Positions 1 to 8,529 of a stretch of 64,000 nucleotides of DNA are shown piece by piece; the first letter of the stretch is position 1; each line of letters begins with the position of its first letter. The notes under the pieces were generated by a model. The model saw only the letters and a list, made by a program, of their open reading frames with translations, was not told where the DNA came from and did no database searches. The position numbers and the translations under genes are program-made. The DNA comes from an uncultured Paraprevotella sp. (GTDB lineage Bacteria; Bacteroidota; Bacteroidia; Bacteroidales; Bacteroidaceae): contig CALUNJ010000001.1 of assembly GCA_944321975.1 (NCBI GenBank), positions 1 through 64,000 on the forward strand. Direction: 5' to 3'.

Positions 1-1
1 T

Positions 2-74
2 GCGTCCTTAGCTCAGTTGGTAGAGCAATTGACTCTTAATCAATGGGTCCAGGGTTCGAGCCCCTGAGGGCGTA
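2..74 (+). tRNA. tRNA-Lys (anticodon CTT)
   Basis: A complete cloverleaf can be folded. The D arm reads GCTCAGTTGGTAGAGC, the anticodon stem is ATTGA/TCAAT around the loop CTCTTAA (anticodon CTT, lysine), and the T arm has GTTCGAG between CAGGG-type arms. The acceptor pairing GCGTCCT/AGGGCGT contains two G-T wobbles. No CCA is encoded after the discriminator A. A hairpin terminator follows at once. Confidence 0.93.
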
Positions 75-110
75 CGAGAAAGGCAGCCTGCGGGTTGCCT
101 TTCTCGTTTT
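75..110 (+). terminator. Rho-independent terminator of tRNA-Lys
   Basis: The arms CGAGAAAGGCAGCC and GGTTGCCTTTCTCG form a 14-bp stem with one G-T pair and a 4-nt loop, followed by a short T run. It starts directly at the tRNA 3' end. Confidence 0.8.
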
Positions 111-167
111 CCTGCCTGTGGGATGGATCCGGATTCCGGAAGGGGCCTGTGATGGCCCTCGTCCTAT

Positions 168-410
168 ATTGTCCTATTTTGAAGGAATCTCTATTTTGCT
201 AAAGACCAGGAAAGTAAACACGTCTTGAAAGGCGCGGGTTTTTCTCAAGCGGTTCACATTTTTTTCTCAAGCGAAAAGAATGTGAACCGCCTGAAGGAAA
301 TTTGCATTCTTCTTGAGGGCGATTTTGTCCTATTCCGCCACGCGCGTCTTCCCTTCACGAGGCGGTGAATGCGTTTTCCGCTTCTGGCTGCAAACTTTTA
401 GGCTATCCCC
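168..410 (+). repeat. Dispersed intergenic repeat, copy A
   Basis: This is the plus-orientation copy of a repeat of about 243 bp, also present inverted at 17584-17826 and 55519-55764. In order it contains GTCCTATTTTGAAGGAA near the left end, a T-rich stretch, a long hairpin at 244-296 (arm CTCAAGCGGTTCACATT against AATGTGAACCGCCTGAA, with CTCAAGCG repeated in the loop), TTTTGTCCTATTCCGCCACG at 324-343, CCTTCACGAGGCGG, and an end block TTCCGCTTCTGGCTGCAAAC followed by TTTTAGGC. The boundaries were set by eye from the three-way alignment. It codes for nothing recognisable and could be MITE-like, REP-like or a structured RNA. Confidence 0.75.
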
Positions 411-481
411 GCTAAATTTCCACGCTTCCATGGACACGGCTCGAAAATTTTGTCACGTTCCCATTTTGTGGGCGGATTTTG

Positions 482-512
482 TTGCCCGTTTGGTCGCGAA
501 GTGTTATCTTTG
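482..512 (+). promoter_or_regulatory. Bacteroidetes-type promoter of the aminotransferase gene
   Basis: TATCTTTG at 505-512 fits the Bacteroidetes -7 consensus TAnnTTTG. TTG at 482-484 lies 20 nt upstream, at the -33 position. The start codon follows 37 nt downstream. Confidence 0.5.
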
Positions 513-548
513 CACGAATTTCAAACCATTAAAAGGAGAAGAAGAAAG

Positions 549-1751
549 ATGCCTAAGATATCTGTTCGCGGTCAGGAAATGCCGGAGTCGCCTATTCGGA
601 AACTGGCACCGTTGGCTTTTGAAGCCAAAAGCAGGGGGATACATGTATATCACTTGAACATCGGTCAGCCCGACCTGCCTACTCCGCGAGCGGCTATTGA
701 AGCCATCAGGAATATCGACCGGAAAGTGTTGGAGTATAGCCCGAGCCAGGGCTTTTTGAGCTACCGGCAGAAATTGGTGGGTTATTACGCGAAATACCAC
801 ATCCATCTTTCGGCAGACGACATCATCGTTACTTCAGGCGGGTCGGAAGCGGTGTTGTTCGCTTTCTTGTCGTGCCTGAATCCCGGCGATGAAATCATAG
901 TGCCGGAGCCGGCCTATGCCAATTATATGGCTTTTGCCATTTCTGCCGGCGCGGTCATCCGCACTATTTCCACTACCATAGAGGAAGGCTTTTCGTTGCC
1001 CAAGGTGGAGAAATTCGAAGAATTGATCAATGAACGCACGCGGGCCATCCTGATTTGCAATCCCAATAACCCTACGGGTTATCTATATACGCGCCGGGAG
1101 ATGAATCAGATCCGCGACCTGGTGAAGAAATATGATTTGTATCTGTTTTCCGACGAGGTCTACCGTGAGTTTATCTATACGGGTTCTCCTTATATTTCCG
1201 CTTGCCATTTGGAGGGCATTGAGAACAATGTGGTGCTGATCGATTCGGTTTCGAAGCGTTACAGCGAGTGCGGCATCCGCATTGGCGCGCTGATCACGAA
1301 GAATGTGGAAGTGCGCAAGGCCGTGATGAAGTTTTGCCAGGCTCGCTTGAGCCCTCCGCTCATCGGCCAGATCGCGGCCGAGGCTTCCCTCGACGAACCG
1401 GAGGAGTATGGGCGCGAGGTGTATGACGAATACGTGGAACGCCGGAAATGCTTGATTGACGGGTTGAACCGCATCCCCGGCGTGTATTCCCCGATCCCGA
1501 TGGGGGCGTTCTACACGGTGGCCAAGCTGCCGGTGGACGATGCCGAAGAGTTTTGTGCGTGGTGCCTCAAGGAGTTTGATTACGAGGGCGAGACGGTGAT
1601 GATGGCGCCTGCTGCAGGATTTTATACCACGCCGGGTTCGGGAAAAAATGAGGTGCGGATCGCTTATGTGTTGAAGAAGGAAGACTTGACGCGGGCGCTT
1701 TTCGTCTTGCGCAAGGCGTTGGAGGCCTATCCGGGTCGTGTGATGGAATAA
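549..1751 (+). CDS. Pyridoxal-phosphate aminotransferase, class I/II
   Basis: A 400-residue fold-type I aminotransferase of the aspartate aminotransferase group, expected to be cytosolic and to transfer amino groups between an amino acid and a 2-oxoacid. Visible family marks are the glycine-rich N-terminal contact region (HLNIGQPDLPTP), NPNNPTGYLYTRREM around residue 175, the SDEVYREF segment, the PLP-binding lysine K236 in DSVSKRYSECGIRIG, and a C-terminal arginine in VRIAYVLKK. I chose the ATG at 549 because AAAGGAGAAGAAG precedes it and the longer frame upstream runs through the promoter. The substrate cannot be set from sequence; aspartate or an aromatic amino acid are both possible. It stands alone, 19 bp before the next gene. 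Confidence 0.88.
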   Translation: MPKISVRGQEMPESPIRKLAPLAFEAKSRGIHVYHLNIGQPDLPTPRAAIEAIRNIDRKVLEYSPSQGFLSYRQKLVGYYAKYHIHLSADDIIVTSGGSEAVLFAFLSCLNPGDEIIVPEPAYANYMAFAISAGAVIRTISTTIEEGFSLPKVEKFEELINERTRAILICNPNNPTGYLYTRREMNQIRDLVKKYDLYLFSDEVYREFIYTGSPYISACHLEGIENNVVLIDSVSKRYSECGIRIGALITKNVEVRKAVMKFCQARLSPPLIGQIAAEASLDEPEEYGREVYDEYVERRKCLIDGLNRIPGVYSPIPMGAFYTVAKLPVDDAEEFCAWCLKEFDYEGETVMMAPAAGFYTTPGSGKNEVRIAYVLKKEDLTRALFVLRKALEAYPGRVME

Positions 1752-1770
1752 ATTCCGGCTCTCATTCTCC

Positions 1771-3015
1771 ATGAATTCCAACTGGTTCATAGCCCGCAGG
1801 CTTTTTCTCGATCGCGGCGACGCCCGCAAGGTGGCTCGTCCGGCCATTCTGATTGCCACTTGTGGCGTGGCCATAGGGTTGGCGGTGATGGTAGTCTCCG
1901 TGTGCGTGGTGTTGGGGTTCAAGCGTGAGATCCGCTCCAAGGTCATAGGGTTCGGTTCCCATGTGCAGGTCTTGAATTATGCCGCCGTGGCGACGAATTC
2001 CCCGCAACCCGTGGAGGTCACGGACTCGCTGATGGCGCAGGTCCGGGCGGTGGATGGCGTGGCGCACGTGCAGCGTTTCAGCAACAAGGAAGGCATCTTG
2101 AAAACCGAGGAGGAGTTCAAGGGCATTTTGTTGCACGGCGTGGGGCCGGAGTTCGATGCCGGTTTCCTGAAGGCGCATTTGGAGGAAGGCGAGATTCCGG
2201 CGTTTTCCGATAGCGTTTCTTCCAATCGCATCGTGATTTCGCGGCAAGTGGCCGACGAACTTCGCTTGGAGGTGGGCGACAGGATTTATGCCTATTTTTT
2301 TGAAAAGTCTGTGCGCACCCGCCGTTTTACGGTGGCGGGAATCTATTGCACCCATCTGACGGAGTTTGACAATGCGTTGGTCTTTACGGATATTTACACC
2401 AGTAACCGCCTGAACGCATGGGCCGAAGACCAATATAGCGGTTTGGAAGTCGGGGTGGCGGATTTTGACGAGTTGGCCGAGGTGACCGGCAGGCTGGTGA
2501 ATTTGGTCAATCGCCGGTCGGATTCTTATGGTGCGTCCTATGTGGCGATGAACATAGAGGAACTCTATCCCCAGTTCTTCGCCTGGCTCAGCCTGTTGGA
2601 TGTCAATGTGTGGGTGATTTTGGCCCTGATGGTGTCGGTGGCCGGATTCACGATGGTTTCCGGTTTGCTCATCATCATTCTGGAGCGGACCAATTTCATC
2701 GGAGTCATGAAAGCCTTGGGCGCCACCAATCGGGGCATCCGCCATATCTTCCTTTATTTCTCGGTCTTTGTGATCGGGAAAGGTTTGCTGTGGGGGAATG
2801 TCATAGGCGTCGGGCTGGTGGTGCTTCAGTCTTGTTTCGGCTTGTTCAAGCTGGACGCCTCGACCTATTATGTGGATGTGGTCCCGGTGCTTTTCCATCC
2901 GGGCTATGTGGCGGCCATCAATGTGGCCACGTTGGTCATCTGCGTGCTGGCTTTGATTGTGCCGAGTTTCCTGGTTTCCCGGATTCATCCGGCGAAGGCC
3001 ATCCGTTTCGAGTAA
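1771..3015 (+). CDS. ABC transporter permease, LolC/LolE (FtsX-like) family
   Basis: A 414-residue inner-membrane protein with the layout of lipoprotein-releasing permeases: one membrane segment at about residues 24-49, a large periplasmic region to about 270, then three more segments near 278-302, 325-350 and 380-404. The motif GVMKALGATNRGIRHIF after the second segment is the FtsX-domain coupling region. In the Lol system such proteins work with a LolD ATPase to detach lipoproteins for the outer membrane. No ATPase gene is adjacent, which is common in Bacteroidetes, so the partner must be encoded elsewhere. The annotation as LolC/E rather than a MacB-type exporter rests on length and topology. 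Confidence 0.82.
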   Translation: MNSNWFIARRLFLDRGDARKVARPAILIATCGVAIGLAVMVVSVCVVLGFKREIRSKVIGFGSHVQVLNYAAVATNSPQPVEVTDSLMAQVRAVDGVAHVQRFSNKEGILKTEEEFKGILLHGVGPEFDAGFLKAHLEEGEIPAFSDSVSSNRIVISRQVADELRLEVGDRIYAYFFEKSVRTRRFTVAGIYCTHLTEFDNALVFTDIYTSNRLNAWAEDQYSGLEVGVADFDELAEVTGRLVNLVNRRSDSYGASYVAMNIEELYPQFFAWLSLLDVNVWVILALMVSVAGFTMVSGLLIIILERTNFIGVMKALGATNRGIRHIFLYFSVFVIGKGLLWGNVIGVGLVVLQSCFGLFKLDASTYYVDVVPVLFHPGYVAAINVATLVICVLALIVPSFLVSRIHPAKAIRFE

Positions 3016-3099
3016 CACTTGTTACGTTGTTGGTACATTTTTGTTTCGTTTCCATGAAAAATGTTATAGGGTTTTAATGCAGAGGAAGGGGAAAAGTTG

Positions 3100-3107
3100 T
3101 ATCTTTG
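3100..3107 (+). promoter_or_regulatory. -7 promoter element of the phosphate transporter gene
   Basis: TATCTTTG matches TAnnTTTG and lies 24 nt before the chosen ATG at 3132. The -33 element is weak. Reading this as a promoter also argues against the longer frame that begins inside it. Confidence 0.4.
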
Positions 3108-3131
3108 CGGCATGAATCAAAAAACAATCGT

Positions 3132-5393
3132 ATGGACTTTGTTTATTTGGGAATAGTCATATTTCTTTTTGCCCTATCCTGTTTCGACCTGTATGTGGGA
3201 GTCAGTAACGACGCAGTGAACTTTTTAGGCTCCGCCATCGGAGCGAAAGTGGCACGTTTCAAGACGATATTGATAATCGCGGCCGTTGGTATTTTTGTGG
3301 GGGCCACCACGAGCGACGGCATGATGGACATAGCCCGGCACGGGATATTCCGTCCGGAATTTTTTTCTTTTGAAGAGCTGATGTGCATCTTTTTGGCGGT
3401 GGTGGCTTCCGATGTGATTCTGCTTGACATTTTCAATACGTTGGGCATGCCCACCTCTACTACGGTTTCCATGGTCTTTGAACTGTTGGGCGGAAGCACG
3501 GCTTTGGCTTTGGTCAAGATGCTCCATGACTCTTCCTTGACTTATGCGGGCTTGATCAACACGGAAAAGGCTTTTTCCGTCATCTTGGCCATTTTCCTTT
3601 CGGTGGCGATTGCTTTTGTGTTTGGCTTGGTGGTGCAGTGGATTGCCCGCATGGTGTTCACATTCCATTATACCAAGCATTTGAAATATACGATCGGGAT
3701 TTTCGGCGGGTTTTCGGTGACCGCCATTGCCTATTTCCTTTTGGTGAAAGGCTTGGGGAGCGCCTCGTTTATGACGGCAGAGGTGAAGGCGTGGATTGCC
3801 GGCCATACTCATGAGATCCTGGTGGGCTTCCTGGTGGGGTTCACGGTGCTGATGCAAGTTCTGCACTGGTGCAAGGTGAACGTTTTCAGGCTCATCGTGC
3901 TTTTCGGCACCTTTTCTTTGGCCATGGCTTTTGCCGGCAATGACCTGGTGAACTTCATCGGGGTGCTTCTGGCCGGCTATTCGTCATATTTGGATTTCTC
4001 GGCTCATCCGGGGGCGGATCCTTCCACTTTCATGATGGGTTCGTTGAATGGCCCTGCGGGTACGCCTTTTTATTTCCTCGTGGCGGCCGGGCTGATCATG
4101 ACCTTGGCCTTGGTCACTTCGAAGAAGGCTCAGAACGTGGTGAAGACTTCCGTGGACTTGTCGCGCCAGACGGCGGGGAACGAGATGTTCGGTTCTTCCC
4201 GCTTTGCCCGCCGCTTGGTGAGGAGCGTGCTGAACGCCAATGAATATATGGTGGATCATACCCCGCAACCGGTCAAACGTTGGATTGACTCGCGTTTCAA
4301 CCAAGATGAGGCTATCATTCCCAATGGGGCGGCCTTCGACCTTGTGCGTGCCTCCGTCAATCTGGTGCTGGCCGGTTTGCTGATCGTGATGGGCACTTCG
4401 TTGAAACTTCCGTTGTCCACGACCTATGTGGCTTTCATGGTGGGCATGGGTTCGTCTTTGGCCGACCGGGCGTGGGGGCGCGAGAGCGCGGTGTTCCGTG
4501 TCACGGGGGTCATTTCCGTGATTGGCGGCTGGTTTATGACAGCCGGTGCGGCTTTTTTCCTCTGTTTCCTGGTCACTTTGTTCGTGCATTTCGGCGGCGT
4601 GGTGGCAATGACTTTGCTGATCGTGGTGGTGATCGGGCTGGTGATCAACAACAACCGGAAGTATAAGAAGAAAATGGCCGCCGTTCAAGAGGACGAGATT
4701 TTCACGGCTTTGGCGCAGACCAACGACAAGGACGAGGCCTGGAATTTGCTGAACCAGCATATCAGCCGCTACCAATCGCGGATGGTGAAGTATATTTCGG
4801 AGGCCTACCGCCAGACCACGGACGGCTTGATCATGGAGGATGTGAAGGTCTTGCGTCGCACGTTGAACAGTTTGGATGACGAGCGGAAGAACTGGAAGGT
4901 CATCCGCCGGAAGGAATTGGTGGGGCTGCGCAAGATGGATCCGCTGCAGGCGGTGGAAAAGGACACGTGGTTCCATTTGGCTTGCAACAGCTGCGAGCAG
5001 TGTCTCTATTGCCTGAAGCGCATGTGTGAGCCGTGCCTGGAGCATGTGGACAACAACTTCAACCCCATGCCGGAAGAATATGTGGCGGAATTCAGGCCGA
5101 TCCGCGAACAGGTGGAGTTGCTCATGAAGGAGGTGGGCGAAATGATCGCGACGAGCAATTATGACGAGGCTTTGGACGTGCGCCAGTTTGGCGATGAGAT
5201 GAAAGCGCGTCTTTCGCAACTCCGCAAGGTGCAGCAGGAGCGCATCCGCAAGGGGGACATGGACAACCTGAAGATAGAGTATTTGTACATGAGCACGTTG
5301 CAGGAGACTCAGGAAATCATCGGCCACATCCGCCATTGGGTGCGCGCCTGCCGCCGTTTCCAGCAAGAAAAGGGAATCGTAACCGTATTGTAA
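3132..5393 (+). CDS. Inorganic phosphate transporter (PiT family) with C-terminal PhoU-like region
   Basis: A 753-residue protein. About 500 residues form many membrane helices with the two PiT signature repeats, GVSNDAVNFLGSAIGAK near the N-terminus and AGNDLVNFIG in the middle, which bind phosphate in this family. The last ~250 residues, from about 505, are soluble and rich in charged helices, like the PhoU-like tail known in Bacteroidetes phosphate permeases. The role is phosphate uptake driven by ions, possibly gated by its own PhoU-like part. I took the ATG at 3132 (MDFVYLG); the upstream alternative is a TTG lying in the promoter. A response regulator and sensor kinase follow, consistent with phosphate control. 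The cation used is not known. Confidence 0.88.
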   Translation: MDFVYLGIVIFLFALSCFDLYVGVSNDAVNFLGSAIGAKVARFKTILIIAAVGIFVGATTSDGMMDIARHGIFRPEFFSFEELMCIFLAVVASDVILLDIFNTLGMPTSTTVSMVFELLGGSTALALVKMLHDSSLTYAGLINTEKAFSVILAIFLSVAIAFVFGLVVQWIARMVFTFHYTKHLKYTIGIFGGFSVTAIAYFLLVKGLGSASFMTAEVKAWIAGHTHEILVGFLVGFTVLMQVLHWCKVNVFRLIVLFGTFSLAMAFAGNDLVNFIGVLLAGYSSYLDFSAHPGADPSTFMMGSLNGPAGTPFYFLVAAGLIMTLALVTSKKAQNVVKTSVDLSRQTAGNEMFGSSRFARRLVRSVLNANEYMVDHTPQPVKRWIDSRFNQDEAIIPNGAAFDLVRASVNLVLAGLLIVMGTSLKLPLSTTYVAFMVGMGSSLADRAWGRESAVFRVTGVISVIGGWFMTAGAAFFLCFLVTLFVHFGGVVAMTLLIVVVIGLVINNNRKYKKKMAAVQEDEIFTALAQTNDKDEAWNLLNQHISRYQSRMVKYISEAYRQTTDGLIMEDVKVLRRTLNSLDDERKNWKVIRRKELVGLRKMDPLQAVEKDTWFHLACNSCEQCLYCLKRMCEPCLEHVDNNFNPMPEEYVAEFRPIREQVELLMKEVGEMIATSNYDEALDVRQFGDEMKARLSQLRKVQQERIRKGDMDNLKIEYLYMSTLQETQEIIGHIRHWVRACRRFQQEKGIVTVL

Positions 5394-5469
5394 TATAAGT
5401 TTCATATCCCTGCAATAAGTAATGATTAATTTTGCAGCCGGATAAATAACTTTAAAACGATACGATTCC

Positions 5470-6168
5470 ATGGATATGAATTATAAGATTCTTGTGGTGG
5501 ACGATGAAGAGGACTTGTGCGACATCCTGAAGTTCAACCTGGAGAATGAAGGCTACGAGGTGGAAACGGCCAATTCGGCAGAAGAGGCACTGAAAATGGA
5601 CTTGACGAAGTTCCACTTGTTGCTCCTTGACGTGATGATGGGTGAGATTTCGGGATTCAAAATGGCCAAGATGCTCAAGCAGGTGAGGGAAACGAGGGAC
5701 ATCCCCATCATTTTCCTCACGGCCCGCGACACGGAGAACGATGCGGTCACGGGATTCACGCTGGGAGCGGACGACTATATCTCCAAGCCTTTTTCTTTGC
5801 GGGAAGTGCAGATGCGCATCAAGGCTGTGCTTCGCCGCACGGCTCCCCAGCGGGCGGTGCCGGCGGCCTACATCGGTTTCAAGGAACTGAAGCTGGACCT
5901 CAACAAGAAAGAAGCCACGCTGGGCGGGGAGACCTTGCAGCTGACCAAGACGGAGTTCGAGATCCTGCGCCTGTTGCTGGAGAACGAAGGGCGGGTGTTT
6001 TCGCGGGCCGAGATTCTCCGGCGGATCTGGAACAACGACGCCGAGGTGCTCGACCGCACGGTGGATGTGAACATCACCCGTCTGAGAAAGAAACTGGACG
6101 GATATGGCAAATACGTGGTGACACGTTTGGGGTATGGCTATTGCTTTGACACCACGGTGAAGAATTGA
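5470..6168 (+). CDS. Response regulator, OmpR/PhoB type
   Basis: A 232-residue two-component regulator. The receiver domain (residues 5-120) has the acidic pocket D11/D12, phospho-acceptor D54 in LLLLDVMMGE, and K106 in DYISKPF. The C-terminal part, about 135-230, is a winged-helix DNA-binding domain with the typical LTKTEFEILRLLLENEGRVFS and DVNITRLRKKL segments. The sensor kinase starts 4 bp downstream, so the two form a pair. The position next to a PiT phosphate transporter suggests a PhoB-like role, but no Pho box was identified, so this remains inference. A second in-frame ATG (MNYK) lies two codons later. Confidence 0.92.
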   Translation: MDMNYKILVVDDEEDLCDILKFNLENEGYEVETANSAEEALKMDLTKFHLLLLDVMMGEISGFKMAKMLKQVRETRDIPIIFLTARDTENDAVTGFTLGADDYISKPFSLREVQMRIKAVLRRTAPQRAVPAAYIGFKELKLDLNKKEATLGGETLQLTKTEFEILRLLLENEGRVFSRAEILRRIWNNDAEVLDRTVDVNITRLRKKLDGYGKYVVTRLGYGYCFDTTVKN

Positions 6169-6172
6169 TGAG

Positions 6173-7960
6173 ATGAAGAAACGTTTCCTGTCGTTCAGCC
6201 ACTATCTGTTTTTCTCCGTCATCGCGATTTATTGTGTCTTTGTGGCAAGTTTCCTCTACTACCAATATCATCGCGAGAAGGAGCATAAGGTAGAACTGCT
6301 CAACTCCACGCTGACGATGTTCAACGCCTTCTTGTATGAGCATCTGTCGGATCCCGCCTTCGATGTGGACGAGTGCGTGAGGTTCTATGGCGAAAGAAGG
6401 CATCTGCACAACTTGCGGGTGACGATTATCAACCGTGAGGGCAAGGTGTTGTATGACAACGACATCGAAGCAAACAAGGTGAAGGAGAACCACCTCGGCC
6501 GCGAGGAAATCCGGATGGCTTTGATGAAGGGCAATGGTTACTCCATCAAGCGTGAGTCCGATACGTTGGGTCGCATGTTCTTCTATTCGGCCAATTATTT
6601 CCCGGACCGGAGATTGTTTGTCCGCAGCGCCTTGCCTTATGATACGGACCTGATTGCCATGCTGAATGCGGATAAGGGCTATCTGTGGTTTTCCTTCCTG
6701 CTTTCCGCGATTCTTTTCCTGGTGTTCTACAACCTGACAGCCCGTTTGGGGGCCATGATCACGCAGTTGCGCATATTCGCCAGCCGTGCCGATCAGGACG
6801 AGACGATGGACATCGGCGACCTGAAGGAATTGGGAAACACCGACCTCGGGCAGATTTCCCGTCACATTGTGGACATCTATACCCGCCTGCGCAAGACGAA
6901 GGACGACCTTTTCCGGGAGCGGGAGAAACTGATTACCCATTTGCAGATTTCCAACGAAGGGCTGGCCATCTTCAACGCAGGCCGTGACGTGGTGTTGGCC
7001 AACGGGCTTTTCATGCAATATATCAACTTGATTTCCGACCGCAACATCGGGGCTGTGGATGAGGCATTCCAGGTCAAGGAGCTCCAGCCGCTGGTGGACT
7101 TCATCAGGATGTCGCGCGAGAATTTCACGCAAGGGGATTTGCGGCAGAAGTTGTTGGTCGTGGACAAGAACGGTTACGTCTTCAATCTTTCCGTGGCGCT
7201 TTTTGTGGACAATAGTTTCGAGATTTCCATCTCAGACATCACCAAACAGGAGGAGCAGGCACGCATGAAACAGCAAATCACGCAAAATATCGCGCATGAG
7301 TTAAAGACTCCGGTGAGCAGCATTCAGGGCTATTTGGAAACCATACTGAACAATCCGGACCTTTCTCCCGACGTGCTCCGCAAATTCCTGGAGCGTTGTT
7401 TTGCGCAGAGCAACCGCCTGACACATTTGTTGCAGGACATTTCCACGCTGACCCGCATGACCGAGGCCGGGCATATGATAGAAGTGTCTTCCGTGGACTT
7501 GTCACCCATGATTCGCAACATCGTGAACGAACTGGCTCTGAAGCTGGAGGAAAGGAAAATGACCGTGGACGTGAATGTGCCGGAAAAACTGGTGATCCAG
7601 GGAAACTCCTCGTTGCTGTATTCCATCTTCCGTAATTTGATGGACAATGCCATTGCCTATGCGGGCGTGGGGGCGCACGTGAATATCATTTGTTATTCGG
7701 AGGACGAAGAAAGCTATTATTTTTCCTTCAGCGACAATGGGGTGGGAGTGGCTCCTGAGCATCTCGGACGTTTGTTTGAGCGTTTCTACCGGGTGGACAA
7801 GGGACGTAGCCGCAAGTTGGGCGGCACCGGACTGGGGTTGGCCATTGTGAAGAACGCCGTGTTGTTCCACGGTGGCAATATCAATGCCCGTCCGACGGGC
7901 ACCGCTCATGGCTTGGAATTCCTTTTTACGCTGAAGAAAAAGAGAACAATTGAAGCCTGA
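6173..7960 (+). CDS. Sensor histidine kinase, PhoR-like
   Basis: A 595-residue membrane kinase partnered with the preceding response regulator. Membrane segments at about 11-29 and 169-188 enclose a periplasmic sensor region of ~140 residues. A linker and PAS-like region follow, then the dimerisation domain with the phosphorylated histidine H375 in NIAHELKTPVSSIQGYLE. The ATPase domain shows the N box (LMDNAIAYAG), the G1 box (DNGVGVAPEHLGRLFERFYR) and the G2 box (GGTGLGLAIV). The signal it senses cannot be read from sequence; phosphate limitation is suggested only by the neighbouring transporter. A terminator lies about 105 bp after the stop. Confidence 0.92.
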   Translation: MKKRFLSFSHYLFFSVIAIYCVFVASFLYYQYHREKEHKVELLNSTLTMFNAFLYEHLSDPAFDVDECVRFYGERRHLHNLRVTIINREGKVLYDNDIEANKVKENHLGREEIRMALMKGNGYSIKRESDTLGRMFFYSANYFPDRRLFVRSALPYDTDLIAMLNADKGYLWFSFLLSAILFLVFYNLTARLGAMITQLRIFASRADQDETMDIGDLKELGNTDLGQISRHIVDIYTRLRKTKDDLFREREKLITHLQISNEGLAIFNAGRDVVLANGLFMQYINLISDRNIGAVDEAFQVKELQPLVDFIRMSRENFTQGDLRQKLLVVDKNGYVFNLSVALFVDNSFEISISDITKQEEQARMKQQITQNIAHELKTPVSSIQGYLETILNNPDLSPDVLRKFLERCFAQSNRLTHLLQDISTLTRMTEAGHMIEVSSVDLSPMIRNIVNELALKLEERKMTVDVNVPEKLVIQGNSSLLYSIFRNLMDNAIAYAGVGAHVNIICYSEDEESYYFSFSDNGVGVAPEHLGRLFERFYRVDKGRSRKLGGTGLGLAIVKNAVLFHGGNINARPTGTAHGLEFLFTLKKKRTIEA

Positions 7961-8065
7961 GAGGGAAGTCCGGCGGGCGCAAGGTCCAGCCGTTCCGCTG
8001 TGGAAAACGCGGCGAAAGGAGAGGTCGGAGGCATTTGTTTGATTTAATGTTTTTTGGGGTGTGTT

Positions 8066-8108
8066 AAAAAAGGCGCGTCTGCGGGACATTTCCGCAGATG
8101 TGCCTTTT
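8066..8108 (+). terminator. Rho-independent terminator after the kinase gene
   Basis: The arms GGCGCGTCTGCGG and CCGCAGATGTGCC form a 13-bp stem (one G-T pair) with a 7-nt loop. It is flanked by an A run on the left and TTTT on the right, so it may work in both directions. Confidence 0.75.
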
Positions 8109-8216
8109 GGGGCATTAGGCTTGCGGAAACTCCGCTTGCCGCCCTTGGGCACATTTGCTTTCGGGTGGCGGGATGAGACAAATTCTCACTTTTAGTGGTA
8201 AAAAACGGAAATTCCT

Positions 8217-8247
8217 TTTGTCGAAACCGGGAAAAACTTTATCTTTG
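8217..8247 (+). promoter_or_regulatory. Promoter with a near-ideal Bacteroidetes layout
   Basis: TTTG at 8217-8220 and TATCTTTG at 8240-8247 are spaced by 19 nt, the expected arrangement for the Bacteroidetes housekeeping sigma factor. The next open frame is a 56-codon ORF beginning 90 nt downstream at 8338. Confidence 0.55.
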
Positions 8248-8337
8248 TCAAGCCACCCGTAGGGACGGGGAAGGAATGTATAAGGGAGCGTCTTTTTTGA
8301 AATTACTTTGCATTGATAGAAAATCCCCAAATTCTAA

Positions 8338-8508
8338 ATGAAAACGCAAGGTGATGGCAACAGATGCTCACGCTTTATGGCTATACTCTTTTGTATGCTC
8401 CATTTTCATGGTATGCATATAATTTGTATATTCATAAGCGTGGGGCTGTTGTTTAGCCGTTTGTGTTTTCATCGGGATGGGGATTCCGCTATCAATACAA
8501 AGGGCTGA
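8338..8508 (+). CDS. Possible small membrane protein, 56 residues
   Basis: This open frame is not recognised. It encodes 56 residues with a lysine/arginine-bearing start (MKTQGDGNRCSRF) followed by one strongly hydrophobic stretch at residues 13-43 and a short charged tail. It follows a well-formed promoter (8217-8247) with about 85 nt of leader. No clear ribosome-binding site is present, which is common in this phylum. The hydrophobic N-terminus could also be the remnant of a secreted or outer-membrane protein whose remainder has decayed. Part of the frame lies inside a long-range inverted repeat (8436-8529). Coding status is uncertain. Confidence 0.3.
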   Translation: MKTQGDGNRCSRFMAILFCMLHFHGMHIICIFISVGLLFSRLCFHRDGDSAINTKG

Positions 8509-8529
8509 ATGGATAACGGCCCCACGCTT
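8436..8529. repeat. Inverted repeat AAGCGTGGGGC / GCCCCACGCTT
   Basis: Perfect 11-nt arms at 8436-8446 and 8519-8529 are separated by 72 nt that include the end of the 56-codon ORF. The arms could base-pair in RNA around the stop codon, or may be a chance or relic repeat. Confidence 0.4.

Larger units (their letters stand above)
111..548. other. Intergenic region with repeat copy A
   Basis: No convincing gene lies between the tRNA terminator and the aminotransferase. The stretch holds dispersed repeat copy A (168-410) and the promoter of the aminotransferase gene. Short open frames here lack any recognisable family and overlap the repeat. Confidence 0.7.
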
